From NCBI GenBank assembly GCA_947589705.1, contig CANQCO010000002.1:1-57755 (forward strand): 57,755 bases of DNA, in the 5' to 3' direction. Shown here piece by piece: positions 46,401-54,980 of the stretch; the stretch's first letter is position 1; each line of letters starts with the position of its first letter. The position numbers and the translations under genes were made by a program. Below the pieces are notes generated by a model, which saw only the letters and a program-made list of their open reading frames with translations, did not search any database and was not told the origin of the DNA. The DNA comes from Candidatus Gastranaerophilales bacterium. GTDB taxonomy: Bacteria > Cyanobacteriota > Vampirovibrionia > Gastranaerophilales > Gastranaerophilaceae.

Positions 46401-46877
46401 GAGCAAACTAATCAAGAATTAAACAGAAAAGAAATACCAATTGGTGTTTTGAATAATATTTCTTCCCAGATAGCATCAATTTATGAGAAATTAAATAAAA
46501 AGCAAATACCAACTGATATCTTAAATAATATTAATTCTCAGATATCACTGATTAGTGAAGAATTAAATAAAAAACAAGTACCAATTGATATCTTGAATAA
46601 TATTAATTCACAAATAGAGCAAACTAACCAGGAATTAAATAAGAATCAAGTACCGATTGATATATTAAATAATATTAATTCACAAATAAAACAAACTAAC
46701 CAAGAATTGAATAAGAAACAAGTATCAATTGATGTATTAAATGAAATATCAGAAAAATTAGAAAACTATAATAAAAAACAAAAAGCTGCTGATAAGATTA
46801 TAAGCAAAGTTGCGGATAAATTAGAAAGCTTTGATAATAATATAAACAAGATTGTTTCATATATTGAAGAAGATTAA
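43470..46877 (+). CDS. Large coiled-coil repeat protein
   Basis: The 1135-residue protein (start at 43470 preferred, AGAGAGTG upstream; an ATG at 43425 is the alternative) is nearly all helix and rich in Asn, Asp, Ile, Lys and Ser. It has no signal peptide or membrane segment. At least five copies of a motif with I-Y-x-N-x-x-x-L-N-x-W-x-x-K-I-D are spread over about 230-640; the last two lie in 405-nt repeats (44759 and 45164) that are almost identical. At the C-terminus there are six 24-residue repeats. A filament or scaffold is plausible. It ends in an overlapping TTAA with a convergent gene. Confidence 0.7.
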   Translation: MTEDNNYNEIIKQVQNKLNQIDSSNGLNLTGLKNSVESIQNLLNDSQAKSNFEDIKNKLENIANRVNSNNEPLLKDLLDNINSLKEKSKDIGSYLENIKNSQNLSLTSAEFEEFQKQQLDFATKTNDYFRNEINTLKEQSKNISNINNLENLENQISLIHKNLSVYIKQIIGRLDNAPDIEQISSIVSDVSTLNQKNIAQTNTLLKSIEERVSYLTNNEFTQQISKISDIYDSLNIIHAWIEKVGFLNKSIENVYARLGANINFDEVSEKVDIIYDNMAALNNWTMKIDNIDGNMSDVKAKVATLGSCIEDTKNITETISGIKNKLDSSLNDDLDLDDLSNKMDIVYENLTALNEWSQKIDSISDDVNSINNKINDNSIELRIDELSENISVITDKIQNSLTDSKIDKLSEGISDVSEKVSSINNAFEEELISSKIDLIYENINLLNDWVKKIDSISQKSEEIDNKVSRTGNNLNIKIEEINETLSSITKIVEDIPKVIENVSDINSKLQNSTTDSKIDKLSEDISDINHILQNSTIDFKIDKLSEDISNVSGKVSSMNSVFEEELISSKIDLIYENINLLNNWVGKIDGISKQNEEIDNKVSRTSNNLNIKIEEINETLSNASDIIDNIPKVFEEDIPNMKEKLNELSNELDIITKTTKYDSDIYTLLDIESDFLKLNNFLDNTNQQTSNDINALRERFDELNDDISSISKRTNKLILSADDANKEFKTNLETFKNTIFELDIQRQELNPENKFNNITNKLSNIADLLQNTLNTSNNINTAFMYLAEWIDSTDNTLNQIQNNILDLAEKSLNKDIQTAISKEFNLIKKEISNIIDKVSVLDEIFANYRNEDFSELKSLITGVIVQLNTALKPDIDSINDKIDKINEDNNNNFAKIESAFNEKFNYQAKQINSLEAKIDTLNTKFDKLIEILSEDNSNVEIKDILNYITSQIEQTNQELDKKQVPIIDILNNITSQIEQTNQELNRKEIPIGVLNNISSQIASIYEKLNKKQIPTDILNNINSQISLISEELNKKQVPIDILNNINSQIEQTNQELNKNQVPIDILNNINSQIKQTNQELNKKQVSIDVLNEISEKLENYNKKQKAADKIISKVADKLESFDNNINKIVSYIEED
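46299..46745 (+). repeat. 72-bp in-frame tandem repeats, about six copies
   Basis: Within the coiled-coil gene, a 24-codon unit of the form I-L-N-N-I-N-S-Q-I-E-Q-T-N-Q-E-L-N-K-K-Q-V-P-I-D is repeated head to tail. All copies stay in frame. The repeats are near-identical at DNA level, so copy number may vary between strains. Confidence 0.85.
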
Positions 46878-49612
46878 GCTAATTTACTACCTTTGGGAAA
46901 TATTGTAACCATTGTTCCATCTTGGCTGAATACAGCTTCAATTGTATTTGAATTATAATTGAAATTTGCAGCAATAACATTACCATAGTTAGAACTTTTT
47001 ATAGAAGAAGGTAAATCGCAAAATATAGATTTGAACAAATTATGAAGTTTTTCTTGTGTTTCTTGAGTATATAGCTCATTCATATCTTTTACCCCTGCAA
47101 GAGCAAATCTATCAATTATTCTCATTCTTGCATGTAAAGATAAATTAGGCATTATAGACGATTTATTTTCATATAATAACCAATCATTAGAGTTGATAAA
47201 GTCTATAAATTTTTTAGGAAGAATTGTTTCAATTTTTTTAATATAAATCATATCAGAACAATCTTTACTAAGACCTAAACTTTCTCTATCAATCTTTAAC
47301 AATGAAGCAATATTACTATAAGATTCATCTGTTTTATCTATCTTAGATACAATTTCTGAAGCAATACGGAATTTTGAATAATGTTGTTGAGATTGTTCAC
47401 ACATTATTCCTGGAATTTTGGCTATAAAATTCTGTCTTTCAGAAGCACTAAATATTTTATTTAACATTTGATAGAATTCTTTATTAGAAATACAAGACAA
47501 ATAACCTTTAATATCAATGTTAGAAATATTGTCATTATTGATTTTTAATGGAATATTATATGAATCAATCTTACTTTGAATTTCAGACAGTATTTTTTTA
47601 TAAGTTGTAAAATCAACCTCTTGGGGTTGAGATTTTAAATGTTTGATTATTTTATCATACTTTCCATCCTCTGATTTATAATTTCTAATCAATTTAACTA
47701 AAGAAGGAAGTGAAACAATATTTCTTTCAGCAGCTATCTGAAGTATTTCATTTTTTTCCGATTTAAGTTTACGTGAATCAAGTAAATTGGATAAAAATGC
47801 TTTCGAATTTCCAAGAAATCCTGATTGAGAAATATAATCAATTATTTCTTGTGCTTTCTTTTCATCGTTATTTTCTACAATTAACTGCAATATATTTAGA
47901 CATTGATTTCTGTACGTACAAGATTCATCTTCGTCTTCAAAATTAATTTTATTTTTAATTAAGAACAAAGTTAATTCCTGATTATCGCCGAAGAATTTTA
48001 AAAATTTATTTACTTCATCAATTCTATGTTGATATTCATTGGAATTATTTGCTTTTAAACTAACTATTCCTTGAAGTATTTGAGTAGTATTCTGAGGATT
48101 TTTATTTATAGAATCCTTATACTCTTTATAGATATCCAGTGCGTCTTTTCCTGCAAAATAAACAATTTCATTATTAATAATAAAATTGTTTATTAAATCT
48201 TCTACTTGTTCAAATGCGGATTTTTCAGCCTGAAGCAATTCAACTACAGTCTTTTTTTGTGTTCTGGCTGTTTTTACAAGGTTATTAGAATCAGAATATT
48301 TAAATAATTTAATGAACTCAATAAATTCTTTAGAATTAATATTTTTTACTTTTTTCCCAGTCGCAAGATTATAAAAATCAAGCATTGAATCTGAATTGTT
48401 TATATTAAATCTTTTTATAACATCTAATAATTCTTTGATATCATTAATTCCTTCATCAGGGTTATATACAACATTAAATAAATCAGAAAATTTTCTATAT
48501 ATTTCCTGTGATTTTTTTAAGTCAATATTTTCATCTTCAGCAATTTCCGTTGAAATAGGTTTATAAAAAATTATATTATCTAAAATGTCATTATCATTAA
48601 TTATTGAGTTTTTTGCTATATCATTAAAATCAACAATACTCATAGAGCATTCTTTTAATATTGTATAGAAATTTATTTCATTATCAGTCTCACTAAAATT
48701 ACCAAAAAGACGTTCTGCAAGAATATATGCCGTTTTTTTCAATTTATTTTTTTGACTTACCGTATCAATTATATCTTCTAACGGGCTTAAATTTTCTCCG
48801 TTATTTTTCTCATAGAGGTAATCTACAATATTATTAATATCAGCATAAATTAATTCCGCCTTCTTATTTATACCTTTTTCTTTAATAATATTATCTATTA
48901 ATTGTTTTTTATCTTCATAGGTTTTAATTAAATAGTCAATTGCGTCAATTTTATCCCCGATAGATGCAAAATTATTAAATTTATCTTTTAAATGCTCAAA
49001 CTTTTGTTCAAAATCCTTAAATGATTTTAAACCTATCTTTTTGAGAAAACTAACGGTAGAATTAAGTTTACTGTAATCCGGATTCGGGGAAGCCTCCTCT
49101 TGATTATACAAATATAAAAGCATTTCACCATAATTATTTAAATCATTTTTATCTTTTAAATAACCATATATTTTGACAGCTTCTATCATTTGAAAATCAA
49201 ATATCTTTTTATTTTGTTTATTGCGATTAAAATTTTTCAAAAACACATCAAGAAGGAAAACTGTTTTAATACCAGACTGAACAAAAAGATTGGTAATAAA
49301 GTCTATATTAACAAATTCTATATTTTTAAAAAGATTATGAAAAGAATCGATTCTTTCATCTTTGAAGTTTTTAATCAGATTTTGATATTGTTTCAAAGAA
49401 AAAATTCTAAAATATCCTTCTAATATACCTTCATTTCGCATATTTTCATAAAATTGTGACTCATCATCACCCAATGAAGAGTCACCAAAAGATACTTGTG
49501 ATTTTTGAAAAACATCAGAACTTAAATTTTTATTATTATATTTTAACGGATTATACTGTTCTTTAACAATACTATTTTTTATACTTCTAGAATTGTAATT
49601 TAATATTCTCAC
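46874..49612 (-). CDS. Large helical hypothetical protein with N-terminal SFG motif and C-terminal toxin-like domain
   Basis: The 912-residue protein has S-F-G at 41-43 like three other proteins here. Residues 60-780 are helical and leucine-rich with no family I recognise. The last 90 residues contain H827-A-R-M-R-I-I-D-R835 and then a beta hairpin A-V-F-S-Q-D-G-T-M-V-T-I-F-P. That pattern resembles DUF4258/RelE-like (BECR) nuclease folds, where a short HxRxR start and a VVT-P end occur. No signal peptide is seen. Whether it is a toxin, effector or structural protein is not clear. Confidence 0.55.
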   Translation of the reverse strand: MRILNYNSRSIKNSIVKEQYNPLKYNNKNLSSDVFQKSQVSFGDSSLGDDESQFYENMRNEGILEGYFRIFSLKQYQNLIKNFKDERIDSFHNLFKNIEFVNIDFITNLFVQSGIKTVFLLDVFLKNFNRNKQNKKIFDFQMIEAVKIYGYLKDKNDLNNYGEMLLYLYNQEEASPNPDYSKLNSTVSFLKKIGLKSFKDFEQKFEHLKDKFNNFASIGDKIDAIDYLIKTYEDKKQLIDNIIKEKGINKKAELIYADINNIVDYLYEKNNGENLSPLEDIIDTVSQKNKLKKTAYILAERLFGNFSETDNEINFYTILKECSMSIVDFNDIAKNSIINDNDILDNIIFYKPISTEIAEDENIDLKKSQEIYRKFSDLFNVVYNPDEGINDIKELLDVIKRFNINNSDSMLDFYNLATGKKVKNINSKEFIEFIKLFKYSDSNNLVKTARTQKKTVVELLQAEKSAFEQVEDLINNFIINNEIVYFAGKDALDIYKEYKDSINKNPQNTTQILQGIVSLKANNSNEYQHRIDEVNKFLKFFGDNQELTLFLIKNKINFEDEDESCTYRNQCLNILQLIVENNDEKKAQEIIDYISQSGFLGNSKAFLSNLLDSRKLKSEKNEILQIAAERNIVSLPSLVKLIRNYKSEDGKYDKIIKHLKSQPQEVDFTTYKKILSEIQSKIDSYNIPLKINNDNISNIDIKGYLSCISNKEFYQMLNKIFSASERQNFIAKIPGIMCEQSQQHYSKFRIASEIVSKIDKTDESYSNIASLLKIDRESLGLSKDCSDMIYIKKIETILPKKFIDFINSNDWLLYENKSSIMPNLSLHARMRIIDRFALAGVKDMNELYTQETQEKLHNLFKSIFCDLPSSIKSSNYGNVIAANFNYNSNTIEAVFSQDGTMVTIFPKGSKLA

Positions 49613-49670
49613 TTTTTTCTACCACCTTTATATAAATTACAAAAAGAAACAATTTAAAATTTGCTAATTA

Positions 49671-50558
49671 TTAAAAAATATTTCTCAAAATACCGTTATT
49701 ATTTTTTAAAAGTTCTTTTGCTTCTTCAAATGAAATGTTATATTTGATTTGGAGTATAGCTTCTTTAACATTGAAAGAATTTTCTTCAAGTACTTTTTGA
49801 GCTTTTTCATAGTCCGCACCTGAAATAGCACAAACAATTCTGACGGCTCTATCTTTAAGCTTAATATTGGTAGGTTTTACATCGACCATATAGTTTTTAT
49901 AGACCTTGCCTATTTTAACCATAGCACCTGTAGTAAGCATATTTAGAACCATTTTTTGAGCAGTTCCGGCTTTCATTCTGGTTGATCCTGTTATTGCCTC
50001 GGCTCCTGTTTCTATACAGATTACAATATCAGCATATTTATTCATTAAAGCAGCAGGATTACATGTAAGGGATATTGTTTTAGCATTTTTTTCTTTTGCA
50101 AGCTTTAGAACTTCAATATCGTAATTTGCCCCTCCGCTTGCCGAAATAGCAACGACAGTGTCTTTTTCCGTAACATCAAGAGCGCTAAAATCTTTTTTTG
50201 CAAGTTCAATATTATCTTCAGCGCCTTCAATAGCATATCTTAATGCCCTGTCACCGCCTGAGATAATGCCTTTTACCATATCGGGATTTGTATTAAATGT
50301 AGGAGGACACTCAGAAGCATCCAAAACTCCCAGTCTTCCGCTTGTTCCCGCTCCAAAATACAAGAGCCTTCCGTCTTTTAAAAAGTTATCCGATATTACA
50401 TCAATAGCTTTTGCAATATCATTAAGTTTTTTTCCCACCTCAACGGCTACTTTTAAATCTTCATTATTTATCATCCTCGCTATTTCTAAAGATGATGAAA
50501 TGTCTATATCAACAGTATTTATATTGGTTTTTTCGGTAATAATTATATCGTCTGTCAT
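49671..50558 (-). CDS. murQ: N-acetylmuramic acid 6-phosphate etherase
   Basis: Cleaves the lactyl ether of MurNAc-6-P to GlcNAc-6-P in peptidoglycan recycling. The 295-residue protein has the SIS domain and the family signatures G-A-G-T-S-G-R-L-G-V-L-D-A-S-E-C-P-P-T-F and G-S-T-R-M-K-A-G-T-A-Q-K. Its ATG overlaps the ispE stop by four bases (ATGA), so it is coupled to it. It supports a cell wall-recycling bacterium. Confidence 0.96.
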   Translation of the reverse strand: MTDDIIITEKTNINTVDIDISSSLEIARMINNEDLKVAVEVGKKLNDIAKAIDVISDNFLKDGRLLYFGAGTSGRLGVLDASECPPTFNTNPDMVKGIISGGDRALRYAIEGAEDNIELAKKDFSALDVTEKDTVVAISASGGANYDIEVLKLAKEKNAKTISLTCNPAALMNKYADIVICIETGAEAITGSTRMKAGTAQKMVLNMLTTGAMVKIGKVYKNYMVDVKPTNIKLKDRAVRIVCAISGADYEKAQKVLEENSFNVKEAILQIKYNISFEEAKELLKNNNGILRNIF

Positions 50559-51406
50559 ACTTCCTGCACTCCAAAGGGAATTGTCGTAAGATTCTCAAAT
50601 ATATTATAGTTATTTTTATCTAAATTTGTATCAATTTTATCATCCAAAACAAAAAATGTAGAACCGCTGCCTGACATTAATGAACCTTTTACATTTTCTT
50701 TAATTTGTCTTAACTCTTTATAATCATTAAATAGAGCCGACTCAAGGCTGTTATATATTAATGTTTTATCAAATTTATTTTGCAAAAGCAGCTGTTTTAA
50801 TTTTAAAGTGTTATTGGGATTAGTTTTATCTTTTAAAAGAGCAAATTTTGTATATGCCTCTTTTGCACTTATTCCGAGTTTTTTAGGCTTTATAAGAGAG
50901 ACCTTCTGCTTAAAATACGGTAACTTTTCAAGTACTTCGCCTTTTGAAGTACATAGATAGCACCCCCCTGATAAACAAAAATTTATATCAGACCCAAGTG
51001 AAGCACAAATGTTATCTATATTTTCCTTATCTAAATTTTTGGGAAAAAGTTTATTTAAGGCATATAATATCCCTGCTCCGTTAGTGCTTCCGCCTGCTAA
51101 ACCCGCTGCAACGGGAATATTTTTCTCTATATATACACTGAGCTTCACATTATTTATATCAGCTTTTTCAAAGAATTTAACCGCTGCCTTATAAACCAAA
51201 TTTGACTCATTATATGGGATTTCACTTGAATTTCCGCTTAAATTTATTTCGAGTTTATCTGATTTTTCAACAGATACCGCCAAATAATCATATAAATTTA
51301 CACTCTGCATAATTGATTGAATATTATGAAACCCGTCAGGACGCCTGTCTAATACCTCTAAGGTAAGATTAATTTTAGCGGGTGTTTTTACTTTTATTTC
51401 TCTCAT
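50555..51406 (-). CDS. ispE: 4-diphosphocytidyl-2-C-methyl-D-erythritol kinase
   Basis: Phosphorylates CDP-ME in the MEP isoprenoid pathway. The 283-residue product has the GHMP kinase motif P-V-A-A-G-L-A-G-G-S-T-N and K-x-N-L-T-L near its N-terminus, and the C-terminal G-S-G-S-T-F. The start at 51406 (M-R-E-I-K-V-K-T-P-A-K-I-N) overlaps the rsmA stop by four bases (ATGA); the upstream open frame is not used. Coupled to murQ downstream in the same way. Confidence 0.94.
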   Translation of the reverse strand: MREIKVKTPAKINLTLEVLDRRPDGFHNIQSIMQSVNLYDYLAVSVEKSDKLEINLSGNSSEIPYNESNLVYKAAVKFFEKADINNVKLSVYIEKNIPVAAGLAGGSTNGAGILYALNKLFPKNLDKENIDNICASLGSDINFCLSGGCYLCTSKGEVLEKLPYFKQKVSLIKPKKLGISAKEAYTKFALLKDKTNPNNTLKLKQLLLQNKFDKTLIYNSLESALFNDYKELRQIKENVKGSLMSGSGSTFFVLDDKIDTNLDKNNYNIFENLTTIPFGVQEV

Positions 51407-52239
51407 AAATTCTCTTTCAATTTTTCGGATATTTTTCCCATTATTTCTATAGACAGACACTCACCTCTCAGATTTTCTGCAATATTGAGTTCAAAAAGAG
51501 TTTTTTCAACGGCATTTTTTGCAAAACCCATATTTATAAGAGAATTTTTGATATTTTTTCTCCTTGTGGCAAAGCACGCCTTAACAACTTTTCTGAAAAA
51601 AGTATAATTGGAAAGTTTTAATTTAGGTTCATCCTTTACGGTTAATTTAACAATAGCGGAATCAACTTTTGGTGCAGGATAAAAAGATTTAGCCACTACT
51701 TTTTGCACAAATTCCACATCTGCCCAAAATTGAGCCAAAACGGATAACAGCCCGAATTCCTTGGATGGCGACTTTTCATTTGCACATAATCTTCTTGCAA
51801 CTTCATACTGCACCATCAATACCACCTGTGAAATACTTGAACGGTTCTTATTTGTTAAATCATCAACCTCGCCTAAGAGATGAGCAAGTATGGGCGAGGT
51901 AATATAATAAGGAATATTTGCAACAACTTTTAAATTACTTCCAAACTCGGATAAATCTGTTTTTAAAATGTCTTTATGAATAATTTCAAGATTATCCGCA
52001 TTAATTTTTGATAACTCAACAACCATATCTTCATCGAGTTCTACTGCATAGACTTTTTTTGCGAGTTTAACAAGATGTTCTGTAACAAAACCGAGCCCCG
52101 AACCTATTTCCACTATAACATCATCTTTTTTAATATCAGAAACATCAAGAATAGTCTCAACAGCCTTTTCATCAATCAAAAAATTCTGTCCGAGTCTTTT
52201 TTTTGCCCTGTATTTTTTTGCACGTTCAAAATAGTTCAT
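51403..52239 (-). CDS. rsmA: 16S rRNA (adenine1518/1519-N6) dimethyltransferase
   Basis: Dimethylates A1518 and A1519 of 16S rRNA during ribosome assembly. The 278-residue protein has the start R-L-G-Q-N-F-L-I-D, SAM loop E-I-G-S-G-L-G and the catalytic N-I-P-Y-Y motif. The rsmA-ispE order is a common bacterial one; here murQ extends it to a three-gene coupled unit. Confidence 0.95.
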   Translation of the reverse strand: MNYFERAKKYRAKKRLGQNFLIDEKAVETILDVSDIKKDDVIVEIGSGLGFVTEHLVKLAKKVYAVELDEDMVVELSKINADNLEIIHKDILKTDLSEFGSNLKVVANIPYYITSPILAHLLGEVDDLTNKNRSSISQVVLMVQYEVARRLCANEKSPSKEFGLLSVLAQFWADVEFVQKVVAKSFYPAPKVDSAIVKLTVKDEPKLKLSNYTFFRKVVKACFATRRKNIKNSLINMGFAKNAVEKTLFELNIAENLRGECLSIEIMGKISEKLKENL

Positions 52240-52328
52240 AACATAATAATACTAAAAAATTAAGATTATATAAAGGCACGAATAATATGTGTTAAACTAA
52301 ATATATAAGGAAGTAAGAGGAGAAAAAT

Positions 52329-53447
52329 ATGATACCTATTTTAGATTCAAAAAGACAATACGCAAAAATCGGCAAGGAAATTGAAAAAGAAGTACTTGAA
52401 GTTTTGGCTTCGGGTTCATATATACTTGGGAAACACAATAAAGCATTTCAAGAGGAATTTGCAAACTTTGTCGGAACAAAATACTCCGTTGGTTTAAACT
52501 CCGGAACCGATGCTCTGCACTTAGCCTTAAGAGCATTAGATATAGGAAAAGGCGATGAAGTTATTACAACGGCATTCACCTTTGTTGCTACCGCAAGCGC
52601 AATAGGTTTAGCCGGTGCTACTCCCGTATTCGTTGAAATTAATCCCGATACATTTAATATAGACGCTGACAAAATAGAAGCGGCAATAACTCCGAAAACA
52701 AAAGCCATTATCCCCGTTCACTTATACGGACAGCCTGCTGAAATGGATAAAATAATGGATATAGCAAAACGCCACAATTTAAAAGTGGTTGAAGACTGCT
52801 GTCAAGCTATAGGTGCTGAATATAAAGGACAAAAAGTAGGTTCATTCGGAGATTTCGGATGTTTCAGCTTCTATCCCACAAAGAATCTGGGCGGTATGGG
52901 TGACGGCGGTATGATTACGTGCAATGATGAAAAACTGTTTAACAGAGTAATCGCTTTAAGAAACCATGGCGGCGCAATTAGATATTACCACGATGAACTC
53001 GGCGTAAATTCAAGACTTGATGAAATTCAAGCTGCTATCTTAAGAGTTAAAATGCCTTATGTAAATGAATGGAACTCAAAAAGGAGAGAAAATGCTTACA
53101 GATATAATGAAATGTTCAAAAAATATCCGCAAGTTATTACTCCTAAAGAAGCTGAGAATTCATACTGCGTATATCACCAATACACAATAAGAATTGAAAA
53201 CCGTGATCAAGTTCATAAAATGCTTCAGGAAAGAGGTATAGGAGCTATGATATACTACCCCGTTCCGCTTCACTTGCAAAAACTGCATAAAGAATTGGGT
53301 TACAAAGAAGGCGATTTACCGTTAACGGAAAAAGATACTAAAATGGTTATGTCGCTTCCAATGTTCCCCGAAATAACACCTGAAGAACAGCAAACTGTTG
53401 TTGATACGGTTATTGAATGCCTTGAACTGACAAAACAAGCCGTATAG
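52329..53447 (+). CDS. DegT/DnrJ/EryC1/StrS-family PLP aminotransferase
   Basis: The 372-residue protein makes amino sugars from keto-sugar nucleotides. It has G-T-D-A-L-H-L-A-L, the E-D-C-C-Q-A-I-G motif (acidic residue binding the pyridine nitrogen), and the PLP lysine in S-F-Y-P-T-K-N-L-G-G. It begins V-L-A-S-G-S-Y-I-L-G-K like the WecE/ArnB-type enzymes. It is a single gene between rsmA (divergent) and the terminator of the ribosomal operon. Its sugar substrate is likely part of an O-antigen or flagellin glycan, which cannot be told from sequence. Confidence 0.9.
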   Translation: MIPILDSKRQYAKIGKEIEKEVLEVLASGSYILGKHNKAFQEEFANFVGTKYSVGLNSGTDALHLALRALDIGKGDEVITTAFTFVATASAIGLAGATPVFVEINPDTFNIDADKIEAAITPKTKAIIPVHLYGQPAEMDKIMDIAKRHNLKVVEDCCQAIGAEYKGQKVGSFGDFGCFSFYPTKNLGGMGDGGMITCNDEKLFNRVIALRNHGGAIRYYHDELGVNSRLDEIQAAILRVKMPYVNEWNSKRRENAYRYNEMFKKYPQVITPKEAENSYCVYHQYTIRIENRDQVHKMLQERGIGAMIYYPVPLHLQKLHKELGYKEGDLPLTEKDTKMVMSLPMFPEITPEEQQTVVDTVIECLELTKQAV

Positions 53448-53466
53448 AAAATTTAATCTATGACAT

Positions 53467-53501
53467 AAAAAAGAGAGAGTTTTAAAACTCTCTCTTTTTT
53501 T
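53467..53501. terminator. Bidirectional terminator closing the aminotransferase gene and the ribosomal operon
   Basis: AAAAAAGAGAGAGTTTT pairs with its complement on the right, with A-run on the left and T-run on the right. It stands between the convergent stops at 53447 and 53515, so the ribosomal operon ends here, after rplR. Confidence 0.92.
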
Positions 53502-53514
53502 ATTGATTTTAATT

Positions 53515-53883
53515 TTAGAAATTAAGACCTGCTTCTCTTGCAGCATCAGCTAAAGCAGCAACCCTTCCGTGATAAAGGAATCCGCCTCTGTCAAATACAA
53601 CATCTTTAACACCAGCTTTTAAAGCTTTCTTGGCAATAGCTTCACCAACAGCTTTTGCACTTTCGATGTTTCCGCCATGAGTTAAATCTTTTCTCATGTC
53701 TTTATCTAAAGAAGATGCTGAAACAATTGTTACTCCTTTAACATCATCTATTATTTGAGCATAAATGTGTTTTGTGCTTCTGTATACAGCTAATCTCGGA
53801 GCTTCTGTCGTACCTGTTAATTTAGTTCTTAATCTTCTGTGGCGTTTTTGTGTTGCTTCTTTTTTGTTTACTTGTTTAATCAT
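53515..53883 (-). CDS. rplR: 50S ribosomal protein L18
   Basis: Binds 5S rRNA in the large subunit. The 122-residue protein has R-x-R-R-L-R-T-K, [13 protein letters not shown] and the C-terminal [24 protein letters not shown]. It is the last gene of the operon in this window. An imperfect hairpin (AGACC...GTCT) lies in the gap to rplF near 53902-53927. Confidence 0.97.
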   Translation of the reverse strand: MIKQVNKKEATQKRHRRLRTKLTGTTEAPRLAVYRSTKHIYAQIIDDVKGVTIVSASSLDKDMRKDLTHGGNIESAKAVGEAIAKKALKAGVKDVVFDRGGFLYHGRVAALADAAREAGLNF

Positions 53884-53945
53884 TTTTCTTTCCTTTCACC
53901 CAGACCTTCTTACTTATGTAAGGGTCTATATTGGCTATTTATGTA

Positions 53946-54485
53946 TTACTTCTTACCTGTCTTACCGGCTTTTCTTCTGATGTGTTCGCCTTCGTATTTA
54001 ATACCTTTACCTTTATAAACTTCAGGAGGTCTCTTACTTCTTATTAATGCGGCAATATCGCCAACCAGCTGTTTATTAGCACCGGATATTGTTATTTTAG
54101 TATTTTGATCAACAGCAATCTTAATACCTTCAGGAGCAGGTATATCAATAGGATGTGAATAACCTAAAGCTAAGTTTAATGTATTACCCTGCATTTGAGC
54201 ACGATAACCTACACCAACGATTTCAAGTTTCTTAACAAATCCTGCTTTAACACCGTTAACAACATTTGCAACTAATGTTCTTGATAACCCGTGAAGTGAA
54301 CGTGATTTTCTTTCATCATTTGCTCTTGTTAAAACTACTGTATTATCAACTTTTTCAACTTTTATTTCAGGACGGATTTCAACTGATTCACTGCCTAAAG
54401 GTCCTTTTGCAGTGACAACCTGTCCTTCTACTTTTACCTCAACACCATCAGGTATTGCTATCGGTAATTTTCCTATACGTGACAT
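53946..54485 (-). CDS. rplF: 50S ribosomal protein L6
   Basis: Lies near the GTPase centre of the large subunit. At 179 residues it is of normal length, starting S-R-I-G-K-L-P-I-A-I-P and ending with the conserved R-x-P-E-V-Y-K-G-K-G-I-K-Y and basic tail. Confidence 0.97.
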   Translation of the reverse strand: MSRIGKLPIAIPDGVEVKVEGQVVTAKGPLGSESVEIRPEIKVEKVDNTVVLTRANDERKSRSLHGLSRTLVANVVNGVKAGFVKKLEIVGVGYRAQMQGNTLNLALGYSHPIDIPAPEGIKIAVDQNTKITISGANKQLVGDIAALIRSKRPPEVYKGKGIKYEGEHIRRKAGKTGKK

Positions 54486-54513
54486 TTTTTTATCTCCAAT
54501 TAAAATTATTTAC

Positions 54514-54915
54514 TTACCATACATAACAAAGGATTTCGCCGCCGACATTTTCCTTTTTAGCTTTTCTGTCGGTCAACAAGCCTTTACTTGTCGATATAAT
54601 AGCTATACCCATTCCGCCTAATACTTGAGGTATATCTTTAGCCTTGCAGTAATTTCTTAAACCGGGTCTTGATACTCTCCTTAAGTTTGAAATTACGGGC
54701 TTTGATTTTTCATCATATTTTAAAGTTAACTTTAATGTTTTAAAATTGCTGCCTTCTTTATCAATTACGGCATAGTCTTCAACATAACCTTCAGACTTTA
54801 ACAATTTTGCTAACTCAACTTTTAATTTTGAGCTTGGCATTTCAACTTCCGTTAAAGATACCATGTTAGCATTTCTTATTCTTGTCAGCATATCTGCTAT
54901 TGGATCTGTATTCAT
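54514..54915 (-). CDS. rpsH: 30S ribosomal protein S8
   Basis: Primary 16S rRNA-binding protein. The 133-residue protein starts T-D-P-I-A-D-M-L-T-R-I-R-N-A and has the C-terminal G-G-M-G-I-A-I-I-S-T-S-K-G segment. In E. coli S8 autoregulates this operon. Here a 242-base repeat-containing gap separates it from rpsN. Confidence 0.97.
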   Translation of the reverse strand: MNTDPIADMLTRIRNANMVSLTEVEMPSSKLKVELAKLLKSEGYVEDYAVIDKEGSNFKTLKLTLKYDEKSKPVISNLRRVSRPGLRNYCKAKDIPQVLGGMGIAIISTSKGLLTDRKAKKENVGGEILCYVW

Positions 54916-54980
54916 TTTTATTTTCCTTTACTTTTTACTACTTACTGAAATCTATTCGGCAGTATAGAAAAGCTTTTGGT

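Noticed and set aside
46299-46745. Regular repeats suggesting a CRISPR array
   Set aside because: The 72-bp units are contiguous, in frame with a long ORF, diverged like protein repeats, and have no unique spacers; no cas genes are nearby.
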